The notes: generated by a model not told the origin, from the letters alone. Positions 1 to 10,255 are shown, counted from the first letter of the stretch. The stretch is DNA of 64,000 nt from Plumapathes pennacea (GCA_964036295.1 OZ038473.1:8897501-8961500); one strand, 5' to 3'. Program-made: numbers and translations.

Positions 1-448
1 AAAGCGGCCGGGAATACTAACCGACAGAAGCAGGACGATCCAGTGTAGAACATGCGTGGGAGACAGATATTTCTGTTTATCTATTATGAATCTGTCTCGT
101 GAAATGAACTTTAGTGACTGATAAGCGCGTTAGTTCGCCGCGTCCAGAATAGTCGTAGAATTTACGAGGAATGTTATCCTGTTTTGTAATAAATATATGA
201 TTTCTAGTCAGCTCAAGATGCTCAAAACGTGAAATGACTGGTTTTCACTGTGCAAATAATCACGCCACCTTTTGCGTGACTCGGCTTTTGCCGAACTGTT
301 TCCGACGTAGACGTGTCATGATGCCTCAAGAAGCTTCAGTGACCCGATTTATCGGACCCGATCATCAGATCCGATTCCGATGCAAACGGCACCGATTTAA
401 TCGGTGCCATTGACATGTACATCGGAAATACAATATTTCTGATTGAAA
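1..448. other. No gene recognised; inverted-repeat sequence
   Basis: No coding sequence can be supported here. Positions 329-480 repeat the motif GACCCGAT or close variants several times and contain a near-perfect palindrome, GGCACCGATT-T-AATCGGTGCC. This looks like the end of a non-autonomous element that abuts, or is inserted into, the truncated transposase starting at 449, because homology to the transposase stops near 496 where this sequence begins. Confidence 0.4.
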
Positions 449-1591
449 TCAATCGGGCGGACCCGATTCCGATATTTGGACGCACTCCCTAAACAGCTCT
501 CCATTTAACTGCAGACTACTTGGCATTTGACATTTCACTTCAGTGCAATCTATAATTACCCTGGTAGACTTGTATTTGATTTTGAAATCTTCAGGCATTG
601 TAGAATCAATGACTTCTCTTGAGGGCCAAATGTTTAGTGTCCCAAGTTTGAGATACATAAAATTAATCCAGGATATGAATATTCTGGATACTGTAGACAC
701 AGAGATATCAAACAGCTGAGCTAAGTGCTGTTCGTGAAATCCTTGTCGAAGTCTGCACATAACAAGGAAATACTCCTCAATAGGTTTTAGGGCTCTGGCT
801 CTCCACCTTTTGCTCACTGGTATTTCATTTGGATCATCTTCATAATCAGCCAAGGTATTAGTATTTGAAGAAAGCCAATAATTCATGTTTTCGCCTTTAT
901 CGCCAGGGTCAAGATAATCATAAATGACCATGAAGGATTCCCAGGGCTAATATCCAGTGTAGAAAGCAGCATTAGAGTCCTTAGACATTATAGAAACAAT
1001 ACTAAACACTCTACCTTCCAAACGTTCAATTCGTTGCACGTCTTCTTCTAGTTTTAATTGTAGGTCCTCGATTCTTTGCTGGAGTTCTCCTATTTCTTTC
1101 TCCTTTTCTGTGATAATGTCTTGTAGATATCCCTCATGTTCTGTTAAGTCGGTTTGTGTAGCAACATCTACATAGTGAAGTGCTTCAAATGCCGCTTCTA
1201 GTGCATCTTGATTCTTGGTGATAATGTCTAAACTATTTTGATCTTTGGAATCAAAATCTTCACAAAAACTTCTTGATGTTTGAGAAGTAAAGAGTCTTTC
1301 TTTGGGTGGACTTCTCTTTCGAGGAGAGGTGCGAACCCACGCAAAGACTGAGGGAACAGCCCCTGGTTTCAACATGTTCTTTCCTGCTAGTCTTTTTCAC
1401 ATCACTTTCTCTGAAGTGTCGCGAACACACCACTGTGGCGCTTGTAACTTGAAAGTTTGGACCCTCATCTCTCCTAATAGCGTGTATCCAGTTCTTCAAA
1501 GCTTGATTAGACGGGAATTTGTAGAAGGAAATCTTCGTGCCAACGTTGTCACGATAGTTGAACATTGTGGCACGCAACAATGACAAGGCAT
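449..1591 (-). pseudogene. THAP-domain DDE transposase (IS4EU/Harbinger-like), broken and truncated
   Basis: On the minus strand an N-terminal THAP zinc-finger region (CCVPQCS, then FYKFPSN, AIRRDEGPNF and VCSRHF) is followed by a coiled coil (about 1000-1200) and an HTH_Tnp_4-type helix-turn-helix (ARALKPIEEYFLVMCRLRQG, LFDISVSTVSRIF), then the start of the DDE core (VIIDCTEVKC). This order is that of THAP-bearing PIF/Harbinger-type transposases. Three breaks are visible: a frameshift inside the THAP domain near 1565, a second near 1385, and a single in-frame TAG at 947-949 just after FYTGY, with the same frame continuing PWESFMVIYDYL. The catalytic core is lost after about 496. It is a dead fragment. 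The family call is firm; the exact superfamily name is inferred. Confidence 0.8.
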
Positions 1592-1752
1592 GGCTTTGTC
1601 AAGATTAGTATATATTCTACAGTTAGAAAATAAAACCTTTTGACCTTTTTGTTTTGAAGACTTAAGTAATTCACCTTTGTTGTGCGTGTAAGACGACTGG
1701 GTGGCCTCGATTTAATGCAAACTCGTCTCCAGGTCCCTCTCGTTTTCGACCA

Positions 1753-2090
1753 TTATGAGAAAGGCGTATGGTCAGCTTTATGAACAATGGGAGGGTCGAC
1801 TTCAGCATTGTGTGTCAGTAATAGTTCAACGCAACTAGTATGTCCATGGCGAACAGCTGCGTAGAGAGGTGTCCAGCCTCCTTGTGCGCTTCCATAAACA
1901 TCCACTTGACTCTGGAGCAGAACTTGCAAGCAATCGAAGTGGCCATTCCATGCTGCGTAGTGAATTGGAGTCCAGCAAGTCATCCTCGTTGGCATATTGA
2001 CTTCTGTGCCGTGGCTTAACAAGGTGATCAAACAATTGACAAATCCATTCACCGAAGCTTCATGTACTGCCATTAAGCCATCGTAGGTGG
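1753..2090 (-). pseudogene. Ankyrin-repeat fragment, unit 1
   Basis: The minus strand reads about three ankyrin repeats. Consensus pieces are TPIHYAAWNGHFDCLQVLLQ, GWTPLYAAVRHGHTSCVELL and, at the N-terminal side, LMAVHEASVNGFVNCL, read upstream of the first ATG in the same frame. There is no start context, no signal for a full gene, and the fragment ends within a repeat. It is probably an exon torn from an ankyrin gene. The same exon is present in the other two units with small differences, and the related sense-strand MGNCVA exon lies only about 35 bases away, in the opposite orientation. Confidence 0.75.
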
Positions 2091-2124
2091 CTGTACTTTA
2101 GTTTAGTGAGTCAAATTGGTCAAG

Positions 2125-2345
2125 ATGGGGAATTGTGTGGCGGGGAAATGTGAAGAATATGAAGAGCCGAATAGAGCACGAGCGCTGGAAGAGGCACTAA
2201 GAGCTGGATCTCGAGCAGATAGATGCTTCAAGTATGCCCTACAGTAAGCAGCCAGGCACAGCGATGTACAAAGCGTACAAACACTTCTAAAACACAATAA
2301 TGTGAACGTTAGCAAGGACATTTGGTATTCCTGTATGTCAATCAC
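2125..2345 (+). pseudogene. N-terminal exon of an ankyrin gene (MGNCVA start), stop-interrupted, unit 1
   Basis: An ATG at 2125 opens MGNCVAGKCEEYEEPN, continues to GSRADRCFKYALQ, then meets TAA at 2245-2247. The same frame continues past the stop as AARHSDVQSVQTLLKHNNVN, which is an ankyrin-type helix pair. A homologous copy near 32,046 has CAA (Gln) at the matching position, so the TAA looks like a C-to-T nonsense change. MGNC is a plausible N-myristoylation start. This is inferred to be the leading exon of an ankyrin protein that died before the array was amplified. Confidence 0.6.
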
Positions 2346-2780
2346 AATATTTGTGGCGTCTCACAGGCACCTTTATTCTGTTAACTTGGTTACCACTTTC
2401 TTTCCCTCAAAGCGGACACCATTGTGAGGTGGACACTTTTTTAGCACAAAAATGGTTACAAAATACTGTACCCCTAAAAGCGGACACTAGGAAGTGTTCA
2501 CTGCGAGGTTGTGACAGAATACCCTTTAAATTGCCTGCAGTTGATTATTGTGTAAACCAATGTTATTTAACCACTCAATTGAATTTCTGGCCTGAGGGAT
2601 CTTGACACACTGTAAATGACCGTGCCTCACCGCTTCATGCAAAGCCTTGGGCAGGCATTCGCTGGAACCCCAGCTTTCAGTGATCGGCAAAGATCTTTAA
2701 TTTGATCCTTGTTTGGCAGCTTTCAAAAACCGACTCAATCTAGCTCCCCTAGTTGCACACACATTCCCCAACACGAAAAG
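2200..2780. repeat. ~560-bp block, copy 1 of 5
   Basis: The block begins around CGAGCAGATAGATGCTTCAA and ends near the string CCCCAACACGAAAAGAGCGG. It contains the end of the sense MGNCVA exon, a short segment with paired CGGACAC motifs (2410-2500) resembling a small inverted-repeat element, and an antisense ankyrin half-exon (about 2590-2690, reading PKALHEAVRHGHLQCVKI). Five copies occur in the array: 2200, 5170, 6250, 9610 and 10,720. In each unit one copy lies on either side of the receptor gene, so the receptor is flanked by direct repeats. Confidence 0.8.
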
Positions 2781-4241
2781 AGCGGAAGTTTGCTGTGTGC
2801 CCACCGTCAAAGTCAAGGTCTAGATTTCCTACTGAGAGCCAAACGGAATGTAATCGACGTTTTAAAAACAAAGTTATTGTTAACCACACCCCCAAATTTC
2901 CGGCTTGCAGGATAATCTGGAAGACAAAGAACAGTAAACTCATTTGCGGTGTGATGCAAAGAAATTTGTGGACATTGGAAGCAGACAGCAGATTGCCCAT
3001 CCTTACAGCAAAATGCGGAAGGCTGCATTATTTAGAACTTTTTACCAGACTTCTAGAGCTGTTTTTTTTACAGATGGTATATAGTCACGATACATTAGGG
3101 TTAGGGTTCCTTCCCTTATTTTTCAGGGATGTAGTGATCTAACATAATCTCGAACCCAGAAAATGTTGGTGTATAGTGCTGTCTGTTCTTACTCTGTGCC
3201 AAAACAGTGTACTTCTGGATACATGTTTGGAAAATGCGGTGTGAGAAATTAAACAAAGGTCCGAATGTGTTGGCGGTTGAAAATGACAGCTTCGTACACA
3301 AGTCCCATTCGATTGCTTTGATTGGACATACCGAGTAAAGACCCCAAAATTTCCGATTTTGGATCCTATTTCAAACCAAAATGTGCGATTTAATAATATC
3401 CTTGCAGCAGACTAAGCCTTACAGCCGTTCACACAACTGCGTTTTCTACTCTGAGCATTCACTGACGATATCGGAATTATTATTATGTTGATCAAAAACC
3501 TCTGGAGTCGAAAATTGAACAGCCTCTTTACCTTCGACCTTTCTTTTTCTCTTTTTTTGTCAGGAGGGAGGCCAAAAAGGCCCTCCGTAAAAGCCTAGCT
3601 GAGTGCAGTCAGCCCGACTTTTTGGACTTGTTCATAGCTTCCAGAAGCTCCTTTCCCCAAAGCGCTTTCTCCCCTTTTAGACGCGGCATTGGCGGCGGAG
3701 GTGGATGCGCTTGTAACTGCTAACTAAAACTCAGCACTCTCAAGCCCATAAAAAGAGAGTGCCGAGAGTTTTAGTTACAAGTGCTTCTTGATCATTTAAG
3801 GTAAACTCAATAACTTCCAGCTGCTGACAACTGACGAAAGGCATATGTTAAGCCGCAAATAAGTGAGTTTTCCATACTTATGGTCAGCTTTATGGACAAT
3901 TTAAAATCTTGTTAAACTTTAAGTATTATTTAAAATAGCTGGTGATGTGAACGCAACATGGCAGTCCGCATTTCGAAAGACTTCTCACACTGCCATACTA
4001 TTCCTCCAATGTTGCTACGTTTTTGTTACTCAGAAGTTCTATCGGAAGTGTGGTTGGTTGTGATAGCTCTTTCGCTGTGGTAGATAAACAACACAATTGG
4101 CTTTCGGTGCTTTATCCAATGATGAGCACTGCTTTTGACAGTTGACAGGTAACAAAAATTCCTTTGCACATTGCATCTGAGCTCATTACGTTCTGACCAC
4201 CGTAAAGTTCGGAGTTACTGATCAACGTCGTCCTGAAAGTC
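2781..4241. other. Non-coding interval of unit 1
   Basis: No gene is supported. The interval contains two adjacent TTAGGG copies (about 3097-3110), a segment with inverted AACTCAGCACTCTC / GAGAGTGCCGAGAGTTT arms (about 3727-3775), and presumably the upstream region of the receptor at 4242. The same interval recurs in unit 2 (7142-8617) with only scattered differences. Confidence 0.5.
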
Positions 4242-5015
4242 ATGTCTTGGTTTATGCTCATTTACTTCGCTTGCTTCACTGTCACTTCTGCTCATCGCTG
4301 TTCGCCAATCCTGCCATCAGCCACCACGCTATGTCCGCTTTACAGCTTTACATCCCTATTGCCTACAGATCAAAACGCCACAATGTATCACCTTCGCCAC
4401 TTTGTACCGCCCCACGACGCTGCCTGCTCCTCGCTGTCCAAAACCCTCGTATGCCCTGCCTTCCTTCCCTTCTGCCATCCTGTTCATCCTGATGTCCACG
4501 TGCCGCCCTGCCGCCATCTCTGCCTGCCTTCACCTTTTCCGTTCTGCTAACCTGCCCTGGCCAGCCAAGCTAAATTGCACTACTCTGCCAAACCCACCAC
4601 AGCTGTTTCGCATCTGCAAGATCCACACCAGCCATCAACACAGCCAGCAACTGTCCATTCCACAAGATCCACAACGCAGTCATCGCCATCGTCGCCCTCT
4701 CTGTCCACTCCTCCTGCTCCATCACCACTCGCACCATGGCGCATTGCACTAATCATTGGCCTTCCTCTCTGCTTTCTGTGTCTTGCCGGTATCTTTTTTT
4801 GGTTTAAGTGCCTCCGTCGCCATCAGCTGATGCCTCAGCCTGGACAAGCCACCACTGTTTTTACTCCAGCTTCCCCATCTCCTGCTCGAACGCCTGACCC
4901 ATCTCCTGCTCCATTTCCACGTCATCGACCACTGCCAACACCACCACTGCCGCCCAAGCTTTATTCTTATACTGTCTATTATGAACCAACTTACGAAAAC
5001 GTCACCATCCTTTGA
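4242..5015 (+). pseudogene. Frizzled-CRD single-pass receptor, copy 1
   Basis: ATG at 4242 gives a signal peptide (MSWFMLIYFACFTVTS), then an Fz-type cysteine-rich domain: CSPI...TTLCPLY, DQNATMYHLRHFVPPHDAAC, LVCPAFLPFC and VPPCRHLC. A 17-bp deletion relative to copy 2 removes one cysteine and leads to a TAA at 4548-4550. Past the stop the same frame continues through a Ser/Pro/Thr-rich stalk, a transmembrane helix (IALIIGLPLCFLCLAGIFFW, about 4737-4800), a basic stop-transfer (KCLRRH) and a proline-rich tail. The tail ends in several tyrosines, YENV and the C-terminus VTIL. YENV fits a Grb2-SH2 site and VTIL a class I PDZ ligand (both inferred). I know no named family with this layout. Confidence 0.7.
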
Positions 5016-5169
5016 ACATTTTTCTTTTTTCTCCCGGAGAGGAGTGTAAACATTTCCTGTATATAGTTGTTGCTAAGGTTCCAGTTCCAGTTCCAGTTCC
5101 GCTTTTGGTGGCACTTACTGTATATAGTTCCTGTGCCCAAGTTCCAGTTGTTGTTCCTGTTGCCTTCTT

Positions 5170-5760
5170 GTCTCATTCTCGAGCAGATAGATGCTTCAAG
5201 TATGCCTTACAGTAAGCAGCCAGGCACAGCGATGTACGAAGCGTACACTTCTAAAACACAATGTGAACGTTACCAAGGACATTTGGTATTCCTGTACGTC
5301 AATCACAACATTTGTGACGTCTCACAGGCGCCATTGTGTTAACTTGGTTACCACTTTCTTTCCCCACAAAGTGGACACCATTTTGAGGTGGACACTTTTT
5401 TAGCACAAAAATGGTTACAAAATACTGTACCCCTAAAAGCGGACACTAGGAAGTGTTCACTGTGAGGTTGTGATGGAATGCCTTTTAAATTGCCTGCAGT
5501 TGATTATTGTGTAAACCAATGTTATTTAACCACTCAATTGAATTTCCGGCCTGAGGGATCTTGACACACTGTAAATGACCGTGCCTCACTGCTTCGTGCA
5601 AAGCCTTGGGCAGGCATTCGCTGGAACCCCACCTTTCAGTGATCAGCAAAGATCTTTAATTTGATCCTTGTTTGGCAGCTTTCAAAGCCAACTCAATCTA
5701 GCCCTCTCCAAGTTGCACACACACATTCCCCATCACAAAAAGAGCGGAAGTTTGCTGTGT
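5170..5760. repeat. ~560-bp block, copy 2 of 5
   Basis: This copy lies directly downstream of receptor copy 1. It lacks the MGNCVA start: its sense frame enters from receptor 3' sequence and reaches only SRADRCFKYALQ before the shared TAA. Small deletions around 5240-5260 separate it from copy 1. After 5760 it runs into three pyrimidine-rich repeats (ACCACTTTCTTTC) and then the next antisense ankyrin piece. Confidence 0.75.
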
Positions 5761-5852
5761 ACCACTTTCTTTCTCTCATACCACTTTCTTTCCCTCCCTA
5801 AGTGAGCTTTCCATGCTTATGGTCAGCTTCATGAAGAATGGGAGGGTCGACT

Positions 5853-6140
5853 TCAGCGTTGTGTCAGTAATAATTCAACACAACTAGTATATCCATGGCG
5901 AACAGCTGCGTGTAGAGGTGTCCAGCCTCCTTGTGCGCTTGCATTAACATCCGCTTGACTCTGGAGCAGAACTTGCAAGCAATTGAAGTGGCCGTTCCTT
6001 GCCACGTAGTGAATTCGAGTCCAGCGAGTCGTCCTCGTTGGCACATTGACTTCTCTGCCCTGGTTTAACACGGCGACCAAAACAATCGACAAATCCATTC
6101 ACCGAAGCTTCATGTACCGCCGTTAAGCCATCGTAGGTGG
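5853..6140 (-). pseudogene. Ankyrin-repeat fragment, unit 2
   Basis: This is the same fragment as at 1753-2090. The minus strand reads NGHFNCLQVLLQSQADVNA and GWTPLHAAVRHGYTSCVELL. A frame slip near 6075-6095 separates it from its N-terminal HEASVNGFV segment, and the C-terminal part ends early at a stop. It keeps the DVNAS consensus where unit 1 has DVYGS, so unit 1 is the more diverged here. Confidence 0.72.
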
Positions 6141-6174
6141 CTGTACTTTAGTTTAGTGAGTCGGATTGGTCGAG

Positions 6175-6395
6175 ATGGGGAATTGTGTGGCGGGCCAATG
6201 TGAAGAATGAAGAACTGAATAAAGCACGCGCACTGGAAGAGGCACTAAGAGCTGGATCTCGAGCAGATTGATGCTTCAAGTATGCCCTACAGTAAGCAGC
6301 CAGGCACAGCAATGTACGAAGTGTACAAACACTTCTAAAACACAATAATGTGAACGTTAGCAAGGACATTTGGTATTCCTGTACGTCAATCACAA
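6175..6395 (+). pseudogene. MGNCVA exon, unit 2
   Basis: ATG at 6175 opens MGNCVAGQCEE and then meets a TGA after only 11 codons, where unit 1 reads through. A second private stop replaces Arg after GSRAD (CAGATTGATGC in place of CAGATAGATGC), and the TAA common to all units follows. The copy is clearly non-functional. Confidence 0.6.
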
Positions 6396-6817
6396 TATTT
6401 GTGGCGTCTCACAGGCACCATTGTGTTAACTTGGTTACCACTTTCCTTCCCTCAAAGCGGACACCACTGAGGTGGACACTTTAGCACAAAAATGGTTACA
6501 AAATACTGTACCCCTAAAAGCGGACACCAGGAAGTGTTCACTGCGAGGTTGTGACGGAATACCTTTTAAATTGCCTGCAGTTGATTATTGTGTAAACCAA
6601 TTTTATTTAACCACTCAATTGAATTTCCAGCCTGAGGGATCTTGACACACTGTAAAGGACCGTGCCTCACCGCTTCGTGCAAAGCCTTCGGCAGGCATTC
6701 CCTGGAACCCCAGCTTTCAGTGATCGGCAAAGATCTTAAATTGATCCTTGTTAGGCAGCTTTCAAAAGCCAACTCAATCTAGCTCTCTCCTAGTTGCACA
6801 CACATTCCCCAACACGA
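6250..6817. repeat. ~560-bp block, copy 3 of 5
   Basis: This is the same block as at 2200. Its antisense ankyrin half-exon (about 6630-6740) reads PKALHEAVRHGPLQCVKI. The block is cut by a retrotransposon 3' end inserted at 6818, and resumes at 7135 after a duplicated AACACGA. Confidence 0.75.
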
Positions 6818-7134
6818 CCCCAACAACGAATGACCTTAGAAGTCAGACAAATTTAAGATCCTTTTTAAATCTTTTATAACCATTTTAGTCTTCATAGTTT
6901 TTAATAGGACAATAACTTTAGGGGAACTTTTATACTAGGATATAATGTATTTTTTAGAATTTAAATGATTGTATGTAATACATTTTTAGCGTTTTGAAAT
7001 ATTTGCAATTATTATAATCATTATTATTATTATTATTATTATTATTTATTATTATCAATTAGTATAGGTTATACGGATTTCTAGAAGAGCATTTATATGA
7101 GAGAAATACCGTGTTTAAATAAAGATTGATGATG
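6818..7134 (+). mobile_element. Non-LTR retrotransposon 3' end inserted in the array
   Basis: This 317-bp sequence is absent from the equivalent point of the other blocks. It is flanked by a 7-bp target duplication, AACACGA (6811-6817 and 7135-7141). It is AT-rich, contains an ATT microsatellite (about 7018-7050), and ends GTGTTTAAATAAAGATTGATGATG, with the short tandem tail typical of CR1/L2-type LINE 3' ends. No coding sequence is present, so it is a 5'-truncated copy. Confidence 0.75.
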
Positions 7135-7141
7135 AACACGA

Positions 7142-8617
7142 AAAGAGCGGAAGTTTGCTGTGTGCCCAACGTCAAAGTCAAAGTCTAGATTTCCTACTGC
7201 GACCCAAACGCAATGTAATCGGCGTTATAAAAAATAAAGTTATTGTTAACCACATCCCGAAATTTCTGGCTTGTGGGATAATCTGGCAGACAAAGAACAG
7301 TAAACTCATTTGCGGTGTGATGCAAAGAAATTTGTGGACATTGGAAGCAGACAGCAGATTGCCCATCCTTACAGCAAAATGCGGAAGGCTGCATTATTTA
7401 GAACTTTTTACCAGATTTTTAGAGCTGTTTTTTTACAGATGGTATATAGTCGCAATACATTAGGGTTAGGGTTCCTTCCCTTATTTTTCAGGGATGTAGT
7501 GATCTAACAACATAATCTCAAACCCCGAAAATGTTGGTGTATAGTGCTGTCTGTTCTTACTCTGTGCCAAAACAGTGTACTTCCGGATACATGTTTGGAA
7601 AACGCGGTGTGAGAAATTAAACAAAGGTCCGAATGTGTTGGCGGTTGAAAATGACAGCTTCGCACACAAGGCCAGTTCGATTGCTTTGATTGGACGTACC
7701 GAGTAAAGACCCCAAAATTTCCGATTTTGGATCCTATTTCAAACCAAAATGTGCGATTTAATAATATCCTTGCAGCAGACTAAGCCTTACAGCCGTTCAC
7801 ACGACCGTGTTTTCTAATTTGAGCATTCACTGACAATATCGGAATTATGATTATGTTGATCAATAAGCTCTGGAGTCGAAAATCGAACAGCCTCTTTACC
7901 TTCAACCTTTCTTTTTCTCTTTTTTTTTTGTGAGGGAGGCCAAAAGGCCCTCCGTAAAAGCCTTGCTGAGTGCAGTCAGCCCGGCTTTTTGGACTTGTTC
8001 ATAGCTTCCAGAAGCTCCTTTCCCCAAAGCGCTTTCTCCCCTTTTAGACGTGGCATTGGCGGAGGAGGCGGATGTGCTTGCGCTTGTAACTGCTAACTAA
8101 AACTCAGCACTCTCAAGCCCATAAAAAGAGAGTGCAGAGAGTTTAAGCAGTTACAATTGCTTCTTGATCATTTAAGGTAAACTCAATAACTTCCAGCTCC
8201 TGACAACTGACGAAAGGCATATGTTAAGCCGCAAATAAATGAGCTTTCCATACTTATGGTCTGCTTTATGGACAATTTAAAATCTTGTAACTTTAAGCAT
8301 TATTTAAAATAGCTGGCGATGTGAATGCAACATGGCAGTCCGCATTTTGAAAGACTCTTCTCACGCTGCCATACTATTCCTCCAATGTTGCTACTTTCTT
8401 GGTACTCGGAAGTTCTATCGGAAGTGTGGTTGGTTGTGATAGCTCTTTCGCTGTGGTAGGTAAACAACACAATTGGCTTTCTGTGCTTTATCCAATGATG
8501 AGCACTGCTTTTGACAGTTGACAGGTAACAAAAATTCTTTTGCACATTGCATCTGAGCTCATTACGTTCTGACCACCGTAAAGTTCGGAGTTACTGATCA
8601 ACGTCGTCCTGAAAGTC
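7142..8617. other. Non-coding interval of unit 2
   Basis: This is the counterpart of 2781-4241, with the same TTAGGGTTAGGG pair (about 7457-7472) and the same AACTCAGCACTCTC inverted arms (8100-8145). No coding sequence is supported. The 300 bases before 8618 are nearly identical to those before 4242 and are the likely upstream region of the receptor gene. Confidence 0.45.
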
Positions 8618-9453
8618 ATGTCTTGGTTTATGCTCATTTTCTTCGCTTGCTTCACTGTCACTTCTCCTCGTCGCTGTTCGCCAATCCTGCCATCCGCCAC
8701 CACGCTATGTCCGCTTTACAGCTTTACATCCTTATTGCCTACAGATCAAAACGCCACAATGTATCACCTTCGCCACTTTGTACCGCCCCACGGAGCCGCC
8801 TGCTCCTCGCTGTCCAAAACCCTCGTCTGCGCTGCCTTCCTTCCCTTCTGCCATCCTGTTCATCCTGATGTCCACGTGCCGCCCTGCTGCCATCTCTGCC
8901 TTAACGTTAAATCTGCCTGCCTTCACCTTTTCCGTTCTGCTAACCTGCCCTGGCCAGCCAGGCTAAATTGCACTGCTCTGCCAAACCCACCACAGCTGTT
9001 TCGCATCTGCAAGATCCACACCAGCCATCAACACAGCCAGCAACTGTCCATTCCACAAGATCCACAACGCACTCATCGCCATCATCGCCCTCTGTGCCAT
9101 CATCGCCTTATTCGCCTTCATCGCCATTGTCTCCCTCTCTGTCCACTCCTCCTGCTCCATCACCATTCGCACCATGGCACAATGCACTAATCATTGGCCT
9201 TCCTCTCTGCTTTCTGTGTCTTGCCGGTATCCTTTTTTGGTTCAAGTGCCTCCGTCGCCATCAGCCGATGCCTCCGCCTGGACAAGCCACCACTGTTTTT
9301 ACTCCAGCTTCCCCATCTCCTGTTCGAACGCCTGCCCCATCTCCTGCTCCATTTCCACGTCATCGACCACTGCCAACACCACCACTGCCGCCCAAGCTTT
9401 ATTCTTATGCTGTCTATTATGAACTAACTTACGAAAGCATCACCATCCTTTGA
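8618..9453 (+). pseudogene. Frizzled-CRD single-pass receptor, copy 2 (complete CRD, shared frame break)
   Basis: ATG at 8618 opens a signal peptide and an uninterrupted Fz domain. Ten cysteines fall in Frizzled-like order, with the last ones in LCLNVKSAC, LPWPARLNC and QLFRIC. The stalk, transmembrane helix (NALIIGLPLCFLCLAGILFW) and signalling tail ending YESITIL lie in a different frame (8968-9453). The frame must therefore change after QLFRIC, in the short overlap around 9010-9060. No usable intron is seen there, and copy 1 has the same underlying offset. Compared with copy 1, the stalk has a 42-bp in-frame insertion (about 9090-9135). It may be a pseudogene, programmed frameshifting or an assembly-level indel; unresolved. 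Confidence 0.68.
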
Positions 9454-9609
9454 ACATTTTTCTTTTTTCTCCCGGAGAGGAGTGTAAACATTTCCTGTAT
9501 ATAGTTGTTGCTAAGGTTCCAGTTCCAGTTCCAGTTCCGCTTTTGGTGGCACTTACTGTATATAGTTCCTGTGCCCAAGTTCCAGTTGTTGTTCCTGTTA
9601 CCTTCTTGT

Positions 9610-10200
9610 CTCGTTCTCGAGCAGATAGATGCTTCAAGTATGCCTTACAGTAAGCAGCCAGGCACAGCGATGTACGAAGCGTACACTTCTACAACACAAT
9701 AATGTGAACGTTAGCAAGGACATTTGGTATTCCTGTACGTCAATCACAATATTTGTGGCGTCTCAGGCGCCATTATTGTGTTAACTTCGTTACCACTTTC
9801 TTTCCCTCAAAGCGGACACCATTGTGAGGTGGACACTTTTTTAGCACAAAAATGATTACAAAATACTGTACCCCTAAAAGCGGACACTAGGAAGTGTTCA
9901 CTGCGAGGTTGTGACGGAATGCCTTTTAAATTGCCTGCAGTTGATTGTGTAAACCGATGTTATTTAACCACTAAATTGAATTTCCGGCCTGAGGGATCTT
10001 GACACACTGTAAATGACTGTGCCTCACCACTTCGTGCAAAGCCTTGGGCAGGCATTCGCTGGAACCCCAGCTTTCAGTGATCAGCAAAGATCTTTAATTT
10101 GATCCTTGTTTGGCAGCTTTCAAAAGCCGAATCAATCTAGCTCTCTCCTAGTTGCACACACACATTCCCCAACACGAAAAGAGCGGAAGTTTGTTGTGTG
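9610..10200. repeat. ~560-bp block, copy 4 of 5
   Basis: This copy follows receptor copy 2, as copy 2 of the block follows receptor copy 1, and likewise lacks the MGNCVA start. The antisense ankyrin half-exon lies at about 9985-10,095. It ends in a threefold CCACTTTCTTTCCCTC repeat (10,200-10,255) ahead of the third antisense ankyrin piece. Confidence 0.75.
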
Positions 10201-10255
10201 CCACTTTCTTTCCCTCATACCACTTTCTTTCCCTCATACCACTTTCTTTCCCTCC

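Noticed and set aside
2103..2345. Minus-strand ORF with LLCFRSVCTLCTSLCLAAYC, repeated in each unit
   Set aside because: Antisense shadow of the MGNCVA exon and its continuation.
3097..3110. TTAGGGTTAGGG, possible telomere-like sequence (also 7457-7472)
   Set aside because: Only two units, identical in both array units, so it is ordinary sequence carried by the duplication.
4960..5015. ITAM or ITIM in the receptor tail
   Set aside because: Tyrosine spacing does not give YxxL/I pairs at ITAM spacing, and the residue two before YENV is Pro, not the hydrophobic/Ser of an ITIM.
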